Assembly (NCBI GenBank): GCA_029219205.1
Contig: JAQXSY010000019.1
Span: 1 to 38,171 of the forward strand
Direction: 5' to 3'
Origin: Bacillota bacterium
GTDB taxonomy: Bacteria > Bacillota > Clostridia > Oscillospirales > CAG-272
DNA: 38,171 bases
Shown: in pieces, positions 16,670 through 24,712 of the stretch
Position numbering within the stretch: position 1 is the stretch's first letter
Layout of the letters: every line of letters starts with the position of its first letter
The notes under the pieces: generated by a model
Seen by the model: the letters and a program-made list of their open reading frames with translations, nothing else
Told to the model about the DNA's origin: nothing
Databases searched by the model: none
Program-made: the position numbers and the translations under genes

Positions 16670-17660
16670 TGCTGTCTACCTCCTCGAAATGTATATTACG
16701 CGAATCGAGATATTTTTTGATTCTGACGATTGCGTTTTCGTCGTCCGGAAGCTGTAAAAGCATTTGACCGTATGCCTTGCCGCCTATATTTTTTGTGTCG
16801 GCGCCGAGAATATTTACTGCGGTCCGGCATTCAAGCGACAGGTTCGAAATGACCGGTTCAAATGAGGATTGACCGTCAAAAACGATGCGTATAACGGTTT
16901 TTCCGGATACTTCCGTGACGGCGGAGCTTTTCGGAAGGATAAGTTCTTTTGCAATGTCCGACTGCGGGGCAACAAAAATATCTTTAACCAAACCGGTCTC
17001 GGCAACTGAGCCTCCGTCGAGCACCGCGACTTTGTTGCATATCTGTTCAACTACCTTCATTTCGTGAGTGATTACGACAATGGTTACTCCCATTGACTCG
17101 TTAATGCTTTTCAGAAGAGAAAGGATTGACGAAGTGGTGTTTGGATCAAGCGCGCTCGTCGCTTCATCACACAGCAGCACCTCAGGATCGGTTGCCAGCG
17201 CTCGTGCAATCGCCACACGCTGTTTTTGTCCTCCCGAGAGCTGCGCGGGATAATTGAACATTCGGTCCGAAAGTCCTACAATTTCAAGCAGTTTTTTTGC
17301 TTTTTCGAGAGATTCCTTTTTTGAAACTCCCGCAATTTCAAGCGGATAGCAAACGTTTTTAAGTGCGTTACGCTGAGCGAGAAGATTGAAATTCTGAAAT
17401 ATCATCGAGATGGATCTTCTGGTTTGGAGCAGTTCGTTCTTTTTTAGTGAACTGAGATCGACTCCCTTGAAGAGTACTTTGCCGGATGTGGGAATCTCAA
17501 GATAATTCATTATTCTTACAAGTGTGGACTTGCCTGCTCCGGAAAGTCCGATTATGCCGAATATATCTCCCGTTTCGATTTTAAGCGAAACGTCTTTTAC
17601 AGCTTCAACTTCGGCTTTTTCGGTGCGGAATGATTTTGAGACATGCTGTAATTCAATCAA
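16653..17660 (-). CDS. metN: Methionine ABC transporter ATPase MetN with C-terminal NIL domain
   Basis: The protein has about 335 residues from a TTG start at 17660. That start sits eight bases after the ribosome-binding site AAAGGAG and gives the family N-terminus IELQHVSKSF. The longer frame from 17717 lies inside the leader hairpin region and is not needed. Walker A GLSGAGKST (38-46), signature LSGGQKQR, Walker B VLLCDEATSALD and the H-loop ITHEMKVV are intact. The last 90 residues form the NIL domain, which binds methionine and inhibits transport when the cell is replete. It is first in the metNIQ operon, under a long structured leader. Confidence 0.95.
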   Translation of the reverse strand: MIELQHVSKSFRTEKAEVEAVKDVSLKIETGDIFGIIGLSGAGKSTLVRIMNYLEIPTSGKVLFKGVDLSSLKKNELLQTRRSISMIFQNFNLLAQRNALKNVCYPLEIAGVSKKESLEKAKKLLEIVGLSDRMFNYPAQLSGGQKQRVAIARALATDPEVLLCDEATSALDPNTTSSILSLLKSINESMGVTIVVITHEMKVVEQICNKVAVLDGGSVAETGLVKDIFVAPQSDIAKELILPKSSAVTEVSGKTVIRIVFDGQSSFEPVISNLSLECRTAVNILGADTKNIGGKAYGQMLLQLPDDENAIVRIKKYLDSRNIHFEEVDSNERIS

Positions 17661-17696
17661 AATGGTTACTCCTTTCGGACAATCATTGCTGGATAC

Positions 17697-17732
17697 AAAA
17701 ACAGTCCGGGAAAACATAAGGTATCCCGGACA
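17697..17732 (-). terminator. Leader terminator (attenuator) just upstream of metN
   Basis: Read leftward, TCCGGGA (part of 17724-17732) pairs with TCCCGGA (part of 17703-17711) around a 12-base loop; one outer G-C pair extends the stem to 8 bp. It is followed by TGTTTTTG (five T at 17697-17701). This intrinsic terminator lies 36 bases before the metN start codon, within its own transcript, so it must be conditional. Confidence 0.8.
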
Positions 17733-17893
17733 ACTATTTATACAAGCTTAGGCTATGCTTTAAAAAGAAGCGGAGGCAAAGCCAAAAAACCCGTACATAC
17801 GTGTCCGGGCAGAAAACATTCGACCGCAACGGAAATTACTTCTGAGAAGATTTTCAAAAAAGAATCTCACCGGACTGCCTCCCTTAAAACATT
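17703..17893 (-). promoter_or_regulatory. Structured metNIQ leader with mutually exclusive pairings
   Basis: Four complementary segments occur in transcript order: S1 GTCCGG (17870-17875), S2 CCCGGACA (17802-17809), S3 TGTCCGGGA (17724-17732) and S4 TCCCGGACT (17703-17711). S1 with S2 gives 6 bp, S2 with S3 a perfect 8 bp, and S3 with S4 the terminator stem. S1 also fits S4. An outer helix pairs GGAGGCA (17876-17882) with TGCCTCC (17772-17778). The design is that of a transcription attenuator: if S1 holds S2, the terminator S3-S4 forms; if S2 is free it can pair with S3 and prevent it. I searched by eye for the S-box (SAM-I) core and the T-box AGGGTGG sequence and found neither. Confidence 0.7.
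17760..17870 (-). CDS. Candidate 36-residue leader peptide upstream of metN
   Basis: This short ORF starts with GTG at 17870, seven bases after the strong ribosome-binding site GGGAGG, and stops with TAA at 17760-17762. It encodes 36 residues beginning MRFFFENLL and ending YGFFGFASASF. It has nine Phe, six Arg, one Cys and two internal Met (18 and 25). It starts about 23 bases from the predicted transcription start. It overlaps leader segments S1 and S2, and its last codons pair with its own ribosome-binding site. That placement is what a translated attenuator needs: ribosome position would decide which hairpins form. It matches no leader peptide I can name. It may equally be an accidental frame inside a riboswitch; comparative data are needed to decide. 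Confidence 0.5.
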   Translation of the reverse strand: MRFFFENLLRSNFRCGRMFSARTRMYGFFGFASASF

Positions 17894-17899
17894 TTTTAA

Positions 17900-17928
17900 A
17901 GTATATCACTATAATCCCGTTTTGTCAA
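17900..17928 (-). promoter_or_regulatory. Consensus promoter of the metNIQ operon
   Basis: Read leftward: TTGACA (17923-17928), exactly 17 bases, TATACT (17900-17905). The predicted RNA begins near 17893, which gives metN a leader of about 230 bases. With so strong a promoter, control probably happens in the leader. Confidence 0.85.
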
Positions 17929-18013
17929 GCAAAAAAAGATAAATTATGAATAAAATCTAAAAAATCGGCAAAAAAGCAACTCCGGCGCAATAAAAAATCA
18001 AATAAAATACATA

Positions 18014-18056
18014 ATGCTGACGGTTTGGCTCAAATTATCGCCTTAACCGCCAGCAT
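18014..18056 (-). terminator. Terminator after the 613-residue lipoprotein gene
   Basis: A 12-bp stem, ATGCTGACGGTT (18014-18025) with AACCGCCAGCAT (18045-18056) and one G-T pair, lies 18 bases downstream of the leftward stop codon. The tail is AT-rich rather than a clean T-run. The stretch 17929-18013 otherwise shows nothing recognisable. Confidence 0.65.
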
Positions 18057-18074
18057 ATGTCTTTGTTTTATAAA

Positions 18075-19916
18075 TCAGTTCATTTCGGAGTAATAGTACT
18101 TATATCCGTCGAGAATGAAGTATTTTTCTCCGTCGGTATCTTCAATTATGCTGTAGTCGAATGTTGTTTCACTATTGTTGCGCGCGATGAATGTTATTTT
18201 AAGAGTTGTATCATCCATCTCATAAAGAATGTGTTCGTATATGTAAGTCGTTCCGTCGGAAGATGTCTCAAAAGCAAGATAACTGTTTTCGGAATATATA
18301 GACCAGTATGTTGTCCCGTCGTATTCGCTCGTTTCAACATTGTATTCAACGGATTCATCCCAATTTAAAAATGCTTTTTCGCCTTCGATTATGATGTTAT
18401 AATTAAGTTCTTCGGAAACATTGATTATAATTTCATAGTTAATACCGTCGCCGCCGAATTTGACGGACGATGTGTAAGGAACCGTCCAGGTTGCGGTATT
18501 GTTGTTGTAGAATGTGACTGCCTCATATTCGTTATAAATCTGGAAAATTGCTTCAACGTCGTCGTAGTCTTCATTATTGCCGCCCATGAATTGTGAGACG
18601 ATTCCGAGAAGCGCAGGATTGTTCTGAAGGGTGGTGAGCGATTCGCTTACGAAGCTCTGGAAATTATCCGGCTCAGATCCGTTCATAAGTTCAACAATGT
18701 CAAACCCGTTTGTTTTATCGTATGTACCGGGCGCTTGCGCTTCAACTTTTGTAAAAGCTGATTTACAGGAGATATCTACCGTTGTTCCAAGTATGGTTGT
18801 GTTAATTGAAAATTCAAATTCGGCTTTGCTGTTGTCCACCGTATATTTTACGCTGTAAGGAACTGTAATCGCAGAACCGTTGTCTGTTAAAGTGACCGAG
18901 CAATTCAAATCTCCGGATTTTTCTGCGGCTTTTCCTTTAAATTCAATCTTTATGTCTTTGTTTTCGTCTTCGACAACAGCTTTAAGTGCAAATATACCCT
19001 CAATGTTTTCGCCGTTCGCAGTTATATTCAGGCTTGCGTCAACGATTTTTTCATCATTTTTGAATATGCCGAACAGGAAGGAGATATTGTTTTTGTCTGA
19101 AAGTGTGAGCGAAGCTTCGAGCTTGCACGGCTGTCCGTCATCATTGCTTCCTTCAAACAGAGCGGAGGCGAGAACCGGTTCGTTTTTGTCATATTTAACC
19201 GAAATTGTTCCGGCAATTTCATTGTTTTCATTGAATTGAAGCTCCTCGCCGTCTGCGAAGCTTTGGAAGACTTTTTCGATTTTTTCAAAAATATCTTTGA
19301 GGTCGTCTTTATTCAGACTCAGAGAAACGACGGTGTATGTCTTGCCGTTTTCTTCAAGCGTGGATTCGCTTATACGTTCCTCTGTGAGATATTTTGTCTT
19401 GATTTCATTTAATACGGATTGAATATCGTTTATTAACTTGTTTGCGTCGGGTATTGCAGCGCCGCTTTCGTTTAACGTTGAAGCGAGATCCGTCATATTT
19501 GCATAAGCAAATACGCTGCTGAATTCGGGCAGCGAAATGAAAATATCGCCGTTTTCGGCTGTTTCGCCTTTGAGTTCAACTTCTTCGCCCGCAATTTGGA
19601 GTGTTACGTTGAATGCAGCGGTTTTGTCGCCGGTTGCAATGCAGCCGATATTGAGCTTTGTGCCGTTGATAAGCTCGCTTATGTCGGAGCCGAGCATTTC
19701 GCTGCTTTCAAATTTATTGATGCTGATTGTGTAATCCGCCTTGTTGTATTCAGCTGCCGAAGCGGATGTGTTTGAAATAAACATTTCCGAGGCTTTATTA
19801 AATCCGGACGTAAACTTTTCAAGCGGCGTCATTTCTTTTTTTCCGCAGGAAGAAAAGCTGAAAGCTGCAGTGAATATCATGACCGCAGTCAGTATAATTA
19901 GTAAAGCTCTTTTCAT
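18075..19916 (-). CDS. Large secreted lipoprotein of unknown function (613 residues)
   Basis: The protein has a clear lipoprotein signal (MKRALLIILTAVMIFTAAFS then FSSC, Cys24). The mature part is acidic, rich in Ser, Thr, Asn, Asp and Glu, almost free of cysteine, and built of alternating beta strands. Two sections with similar flow (NGTKLNIGCIATGDKTAAFN, later DASLNITANGENIEGIFAL) suggest repeated LppX/DUF6612-like beta sheets. The C-terminal 130 residues are Tyr-rich (ending DGYKYYYSEMN). No catalytic motif was seen. The gene is a single transcription unit with a near-perfect promoter and its own terminator, so it may be abundant on the surface. The start follows GAAAGGAAC by about eight bases. 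I do not recognise a specific family. Confidence 0.75.
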   Translation of the reverse strand: MKRALLIILTAVMIFTAAFSFSSCGKKEMTPLEKFTSGFNKASEMFISNTSASAAEYNKADYTISINKFESSEMLGSDISELINGTKLNIGCIATGDKTAAFNVTLQIAGEEVELKGETAENGDIFISLPEFSSVFAYANMTDLASTLNESGAAIPDANKLINDIQSVLNEIKTKYLTEERISESTLEENGKTYTVVSLSLNKDDLKDIFEKIEKVFQSFADGEELQFNENNEIAGTISVKYDKNEPVLASALFEGSNDDGQPCKLEASLTLSDKNNISFLFGIFKNDEKIVDASLNITANGENIEGIFALKAVVEDENKDIKIEFKGKAAEKSGDLNCSVTLTDNGSAITVPYSVKYTVDNSKAEFEFSINTTILGTTVDISCKSAFTKVEAQAPGTYDKTNGFDIVELMNGSEPDNFQSFVSESLTTLQNNPALLGIVSQFMGGNNEDYDDVEAIFQIYNEYEAVTFYNNNTATWTVPYTSSVKFGGDGINYEIIINVSEELNYNIIIEGEKAFLNWDESVEYNVETSEYDGTTYWSIYSENSYLAFETSSDGTTYIYEHILYEMDDTTLKITFIARNNSETTFDYSIIEDTDGEKYFILDGYKYYYSEMN

Positions 19917-19962
19917 ACGTGAAAGTTCCTTTCAAAATAATGCTTTGATAATTAACAAGAGA

Positions 19963-19991
19963 ATTATAACATATAAATAAATCTGTGTCAA
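19963..19991 (-). promoter_or_regulatory. Perfect consensus promoter of the 613-residue lipoprotein gene
   Basis: Read leftward: TTGACA (19986-19991), 17 bases, TATAAT (19963-19968), with TG one base before the -10. Both hexamers equal the sigma-70/sigma-A consensus and the spacing is ideal. Confidence 0.9.
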
Positions 19992-20028
19992 GTCAAAGCG
20001 CAAACAGTCATTAATTTCCGACAAACGA

Positions 20029-20057
20029 TTGACGAATTTTCGTTTATGTGTTATCAT
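20029..20057 (+). promoter_or_regulatory. Promoter of the phosphodiester-glycosidase/exporter operon
   Basis: TTGACG (20029-20034), 17 bases, TATCAT (20052-20057) with an extended TG. It is divergent from the lipoprotein promoter 38 bases away, and its -10 (TGTTATCAT) is identical to that of the promoter at 6405-6433. The leader to the first ATG is about 90 bases. Confidence 0.8.
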
Positions 20058-20154
20058 GTTATTATATTATTGTTGTGTTTTTGTGTGGCGGAACAAAAGC
20101 GGGATGCCGGACGTCAAATAAGCATTAAAAACGTTTTTTAAAAGGGGCAGTGTT

Positions 20155-21255
20155 ATGATAAACAAGGAGACCGCACGAAAAATCGGCAAATATCTGTGCC
20201 GCGTTCTGATTGTCATACTTATTACGATTGCTATGACTGCAGCCACACTGTACGGCGTGCTGTTTGTGCTTACAAAGGGACCGTCGCCGACAGCAAGCAA
20301 GCTGTTTGTAAAAACCGTCAAGGAAACCAGCGCCGGAGGGTTTCTTGCGGATATGTTTTTTACAAAAGCGGAAATTGACGAAATAATATCCGTAAAATCG
20401 TCTGAGATTGATGAGTCTGAGACTGTCGATCCGTCGCTTATCAGAATACCGGATAAGCCGGAAGATTCAAAACCGGACGATTCGTCCGGAAAAACAGACA
20501 ATCAAACGGATGTGCCGGACACGGATGAACATGAAACGTCTGTTCCGATTCAGGATGATCCGGATGACGGAATTGAGATAATTGATATTATCGGCGGCGC
20601 GTACAAGGGCAAAATGCTAATTGTAAAGGATCCGAAACGTGTGTTCATCGGCATTCCTCCGGAAGGTTACGGCGAAAACAAATGGGGTCTCACCGTAAAG
20701 AAAATGGTTAATTACTACGGTGCGGTTGCCGGAACGAACGCCGGCGGTTTCTTTGACCCCGATGGAAAGGGGACCGGAGGCATCCCGGAGGGATATGTTA
20801 TCTACGAAGGAGAGCTTGTTTGGGGAGCCCGCAATATTGCGTACAGCATAGTTGGTTTTGACGATAACGGTTTGCTTCACGTCGGCAGGATGACTGCCGA
20901 AAGAGCGCTTGCGCTTGGTATGAAATATGCGGTTTGCTTTGGTCCTTCGCTGATAATTAACGGAGTGCCGTGCAATGAAAACTATGATCTCGGAGGAGGA
21001 GTGAATCCGAGAACGGTGGTTGGCCAGAGAGAGGATGGCGCGGTTCTTATTCTTGTGATAAACGGCAGGCAGATTGACAGTATCGGTGCATCATATGACG
21101 ATCTGATTGATATTATGCTTGAACACGGAGCGGTTAATGCCGGAAATCTCGACGGCGGTTCTTCTTCAATACTTATGTATGAAGGCGAATATCAGACGAA
21201 AAGCGCGTATCTGTTCGGGGAAAGAATTGTTCCGAACGCAATTTTGGTGAAATGA
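20155..21255 (+). CDS. Membrane-anchored phosphodiester glycosidase (NAGPA-domain) protein
   Basis: The protein has 366 residues. A membrane anchor lies at about 14-40 and an acidic Asp/Pro-rich linker at about 105-150, followed by a NAGPA-like domain (about 150-366). Family marks are VAGTNAGGFFDPDG, VNPRTVVGQREDGAVLILVI with the following NGRQ, and NAGNLDGGSSS. The founding enzyme removes GlcNAc from phosphodiester-linked mannose. Bacterial relatives act on teichoic-acid-like or exopolysaccharide phosphodiesters. The domain should be outside the cell. It is first in a five-gene operon with a TcaA-like protein and an ABC exporter, which points to envelope polymers. GGGGCAG lies a few bases before the ATG. 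Confidence 0.87.
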   Translation: MINKETARKIGKYLCRVLIVILITIAMTAATLYGVLFVLTKGPSPTASKLFVKTVKETSAGGFLADMFFTKAEIDEIISVKSSEIDESETVDPSLIRIPDKPEDSKPDDSSGKTDNQTDVPDTDEHETSVPIQDDPDDGIEIIDIIGGAYKGKMLIVKDPKRVFIGIPPEGYGENKWGLTVKKMVNYYGAVAGTNAGGFFDPDGKGTGGIPEGYVIYEGELVWGARNIAYSIVGFDDNGLLHVGRMTAERALALGMKYAVCFGPSLIINGVPCNENYDLGGGVNPRTVVGQREDGAVLILVINGRQIDSIGASYDDLIDIMLEHGAVNAGNLDGGSSSILMYEGEYQTKSAYLFGERIVPNAILVK

Positions 21256-21256
21256 A

Positions 21257-22912
21257 ATGAATGAAAAGAAAATTCCAAAGAAAATTTCAGGTTTTACAAA
21301 AGGCCTTTTGATATACATTGCGGCTTTTGCCGTTTTAATTCTGATTGGCCTGCTGATATTCAATGATTTTCTGTCTGTATACGAAAGGTCGCGCCCGGAC
21401 AACGAAGCCCTTGACTATATAAACGAAATCGGTGGGGAAGGCGTCAAAAATATCATGCTGCCGGCATATCCCAAAAGAGTTTCTGAGCTTGAGGATGCGG
21501 AAAGAGTTTATGACGAAGTTATAGCGCCGTTTCTTCTCAGCGGGAATTTGTCTGTCAGAAAGCTTGCCGGCAAATACAGTGAAAACAACCCGGTTTATGC
21601 TGTTGTCAATGAAGACGGAAAAAAACTGTTCAGTATTTCACTTGAAAAATCCGCAGAAAAGGACAAATACGGTTTTCCGAAATGGAGCGTCGTTTCTGCA
21701 CAGCCTTTTGAAGGCATTGATCTGCCGGAACCATTCGATTACAGTATAACCGCACCGGCTGACGCAGTTGTAAGCGTGAACGGAGTTGAACTCAGCGACG
21801 GTTATATTTTGTCTGACATGACCGGTTACCGCAAAATTTCGGAATATGAAAAGGGAACCGACAGCGAAGTTTTTTGCAGCGTTTATAAAGTATCCGGGCT
21901 TTATTTTGCTCCGGATGCCGAAGCCGTTTACAATGGCGAGAAGCTTTCATGCGCGACGGAAGAAAATACATATTTTTTTGATTATCCCGAGTCTGCCGTT
22001 AAAAGCGTGACCGTGACGGTTCCTGCGGACGCTGAACTCAGCTTGAACGGAAAGAAAGTCGGCGCGGATGATGAGTTTACAAAAGCGGAGGTTGAAGACA
22101 TAACCGTTTTTGAATCGGCGGAAAATGTCTATATGAAGGTTTACAGATTCAGCGGTCTGTTTTCCGAACCGAAAATAACCGTCAGCCGCAAAGGAATATT
22201 GCTTGAAGGACAAAACGGTTTTTATTCGGTTCCCGAGGACGAGAAATATTCTCCGGAAATAACCGTCCCGGAAGGTGCAGTCGTAAAAATTAACGGAGTT
22301 GTGCTTGACGAAAAGTATATAAGCGGCGAAGGAACCGAATATCGGCTGCTTGAAAAGCTCGGCAAGTTTTTCAGCAATCCTCCAACGCTTGATATGTATT
22401 GTGTAAGCGGACTGTACAATGAACCGCAGGTTGAAGCATCTTTGAACGGAAAGCCGCTCAGGTTGATTGAAAGAAAAAACGATGAGCAGAAGAATTCGTA
22501 TGAATTTGTAATTGACAGCGACGACAACCGCAAAGACGAGATAAAGGAACGCGCGGAGTCCTTCCTTGAAAGCTATGTGTATTTCTCCGCTATGGGAAAT
22601 TCAAATATACAAGAAAATCATAAACGCGTGATGTCGTATATGCTGGCTCAGACGCCGTCGTATAGTATTATGAATCAGGCATATTACAGCATAATCTGGA
22701 ATAAGCGCTACGACAGAATAAAATATAATTCCGTAGAGACCGATAATTTTATTTATTATACGGACAACTGCATATCATGCGACATATCATTTGACGTATC
22801 CCTTTCCCGCATTGGCTCGGAATATAATTACAAAGACGTTTTTACGCTTGTATTCATCAAATACGGCGGGGAATGGATGGTTGGAAATATTGTTTTTTAC
22901 GGTGGATATTGA
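21257..22912 (+). CDS. TcaA/YvbJ-like membrane protein with three PEGA-like repeats and an NTF2-like tail
   Basis: The protein has 551 residues. One membrane helix at about 16-36 puts the rest outside. Three repeats of about 90-100 residues each open with a P-x2-A-x-V-x2-N-G pattern (ITAPADAVVSVNGVEL, VTVPADAELSLNGKKV, ITVPEGAVVKINGVVL) and close with a SGLY-type strand (VSGLYFAPDAEAVYNGEKL, FSGLFSEPKITV, VSGLYNEPQVEASLNGKPL). The last 120 residues look like an NTF2-like domain. This order matches TcaA/YvbJ proteins, which in staphylococci bind teichoic acid and affect glycopeptide sensitivity. The usual N-terminal zinc ribbon is missing. The start lies one base after the previous stop with a weak ribosome-binding site, implying coupling. 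Confidence 0.65.
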   Translation: MNEKKIPKKISGFTKGLLIYIAAFAVLILIGLLIFNDFLSVYERSRPDNEALDYINEIGGEGVKNIMLPAYPKRVSELEDAERVYDEVIAPFLLSGNLSVRKLAGKYSENNPVYAVVNEDGKKLFSISLEKSAEKDKYGFPKWSVVSAQPFEGIDLPEPFDYSITAPADAVVSVNGVELSDGYILSDMTGYRKISEYEKGTDSEVFCSVYKVSGLYFAPDAEAVYNGEKLSCATEENTYFFDYPESAVKSVTVTVPADAELSLNGKKVGADDEFTKAEVEDITVFESAENVYMKVYRFSGLFSEPKITVSRKGILLEGQNGFYSVPEDEKYSPEITVPEGAVVKINGVVLDEKYISGEGTEYRLLEKLGKFFSNPPTLDMYCVSGLYNEPQVEASLNGKPLRLIERKNDEQKNSYEFVIDSDDNRKDEIKERAESFLESYVYFSAMGNSNIQENHKRVMSYMLAQTPSYSIMNQAYYSIIWNKRYDRIKYNSVETDNFIYYTDNCISCDISFDVSLSRIGSEYNYKDVFTLVFIKYGGEWMVGNIVFYGGY

Positions 22913-22930
22913 CATTTAGGAGATGATTAA

Positions 22931-24712
22931 ATGCTGTTTGGCAAGCATATTAACCGATATTATTTAAAATACATGCCTGTTTTGCTTCTGGGACTTGCTT
23001 CGCTGATACTTGTCGACTACGTACAGCTGTTGATACCGGAAATATACAAAATGGTGATTAACGGCATGAATACCGGGTTTGTTGAGCACAACGGTGCTGT
23101 CACGCCTTTTGATTTGGATTTTTTGCTTGACAAAATATGCCTTCCTATGATATTAATAATATTATCTCTGGTTGCCGGGCGTTTTTTATGGCGAATGTGT
23201 TTTTTCGGGTCCGCCGTCAAAATCGAAGCAGACATTCGCGACCGGATGTTTGACCGGTGCAAGGAGCTTTCTCAACAATATTATCAGGTAAATAAGGTCG
23301 GAAATCTAATGTCTTTGTTTACAAATGATCTTGAAACGATCGAAGAAAGCTTTAGTTCAGGAATAATGATGTTTTTTGACGCGCTGTTTCTCGGAGCGCT
23401 TGCGATCGGTAAAATGTTCAGGATGAACATTTGGCTTACGCTTTTGACGCTTATACCGGCTTCGCTTTTAATGATTATGAGCCTGATTATCGGAAAAGCC
23501 ATGGAGCTGAAATGGGACAAAAGGCAGGAAGCTTTTTCATCTCTTTCTGATTTTTCCCAGGAAAGCTTCTCGGGTATTGCAGTTATCAAGGCATTTGTGA
23601 AGGAATCAAAGGAACTTATTGCGTTTCGCGGCCTGAACAGTGAAAATGAAAAAGCAAATCTCGCGTATGTAAAGATATCCACGCTTTTCAAAATTATGCT
23701 GACGCTTTTTGTTGAATCCATTGTCGGTATTATTCTCGGTTACGGAGGTTACCTCGTTCACGAAAAGGTGTTCAACGCGGGCGAGCTTATCGAGTTTATC
23801 GGATATTTCAACGCGATCGTTTGGCCTGTAATGGCGGTAAGCGAACTGATTGAGATGACGTCGAGAGGAAAAGCGTCGCTTCATCGCATAAGCGAGCTGC
23901 TTGATGCCAAACAGGATGTTCGGGACGCAGACGATGTTAAAGAACCTGCGGAGATCAAGGGCGGAATCGAGTTCAGAAATCTGACCTTCAGATATCCGGA
24001 CAGCGAAAATGATGTTCTGAAAAATGTTTCGTTTACTATAAACGCAGGCGAAAATGTCGGTATTGTCGGTAAAACCGGTGCGGGCAAGACAACGATTGTT
24101 GACCTGATGCTTCGAACCTATAATGTGCCGGACGGGACGGTATTTTTTGACGGAAACGACGTTAACAGCATACCCATTCATACGGTCAGAAATGCGGCTG
24201 CGTATGTGCCTCAGGATAATTTCCTTTTCAGCGATACGATTGAAAACAATATATCTTTCATGCCGGAGGGAGCAACGCACGAACAGGTTGAAACCGCCGC
24301 AGTCAATGCAGACATTCATGACAACATTGTTTCATTTACTGACGGCTACAAAACAGTGCTCGGAGAACGAGGAGTGACCGTTTCCGGCGGTCAGAAGCAA
24401 AGAATTGCGATCGCTCGTGCTCTTGTCAAGGATTCGGCAATACTTATTCTTGATGACAGCGTGTCCGCAGTTGATACTGCGACTGAAAAAAATATTCTTT
24501 CGAATCTGAAAAAACTGCGCGCCGGCAGAACTACAATTCTGATTGCCCACCGCATAACAACTATTGAAAATATGGATAAAATTATATTCATTGACGACGG
24601 AAAAGTTAAAGCGGTCGGAAGCCACGGAGAGCTTTATGAATCCTGCGGCGAATACCGGAATATGGTCGATCTGCAGAAGCTTGAGGATGAGGAGGAAAAG
24701 GTTAATGCGTGA
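22931..24712 (+). CDS. ABC exporter half-transporter, degenerate-site subunit
   Basis: The protein has 593 residues: a six-helix type-I exporter domain (about 1-320) and a nucleotide-binding domain (about 340-580). Walker A GKTGAGKTT is near 379-387, the signature VSGGQKQR near 484-491, and Walker B ILILDDS has Asp509 where the catalytic glutamate belongs. An aspartate here marks the degenerate half of heterodimeric exporters such as BmrCD and TM287/288. Its partner, with a normal glutamate, is encoded next and overlaps by eight bases. Heterodimers of this kind export drugs, lipids or peptides. The ribosome-binding site TAGGAGATG precedes the ATG. Confidence 0.92.
   Translation: MLFGKHINRYYLKYMPVLLLGLASLILVDYVQLLIPEIYKMVINGMNTGFVEHNGAVTPFDLDFLLDKICLPMILIILSLVAGRFLWRMCFFGSAVKIEADIRDRMFDRCKELSQQYYQVNKVGNLMSLFTNDLETIEESFSSGIMMFFDALFLGALAIGKMFRMNIWLTLLTLIPASLLMIMSLIIGKAMELKWDKRQEAFSSLSDFSQESFSGIAVIKAFVKESKELIAFRGLNSENEKANLAYVKISTLFKIMLTLFVESIVGIILGYGGYLVHEKVFNAGELIEFIGYFNAIVWPVMAVSELIEMTSRGKASLHRISELLDAKQDVRDADDVKEPAEIKGGIEFRNLTFRYPDSENDVLKNVSFTINAGENVGIVGKTGAGKTTIVDLMLRTYNVPDGTVFFDGNDVNSIPIHTVRNAAAYVPQDNFLFSDTIENNISFMPEGATHEQVETAAVNADIHDNIVSFTDGYKTVLGERGVTVSGGQKQRIAIARALVKDSAILILDDSVSAVDTATEKNILSNLKKLRAGRTTILIAHRITTIENMDKIIFIDDGKVKAVGSHGELYESCGEYRNMVDLQKLEDEEEKVNA

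Noticed and set aside
17661-17717. N-terminal extension of metN by 19 residues from an upstream ATG
   Set aside because: It would start inside the leader terminator and has no family counterpart; the TTG at 17660 has a well-placed AAAGGAG and the correct MetN N-terminus.
17697-17893. Metabolite riboswitch of known class (S-box, cobalamin) or T-box upstream of metN
   Set aside because: The GGTGAGATTC stretch faintly resembles part of the cobalamin core, but the rest of that core, the S-box GGCAACC element and the T-box AGGGTGG are absent by eye, so no class name is given.
23606-24319. 237-codon open frame on the minus strand
   Set aside because: It is antisense to the nucleotide-binding part of the ABC exporter and has shadow-like composition with no motif.
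24564-24704. 47-residue extension of the second exporter subunit
   Set aside because: It only shadows the end of the first subunit gene; the ATG at 24705 has a strong ribosome-binding site and the usual coupled overlap.
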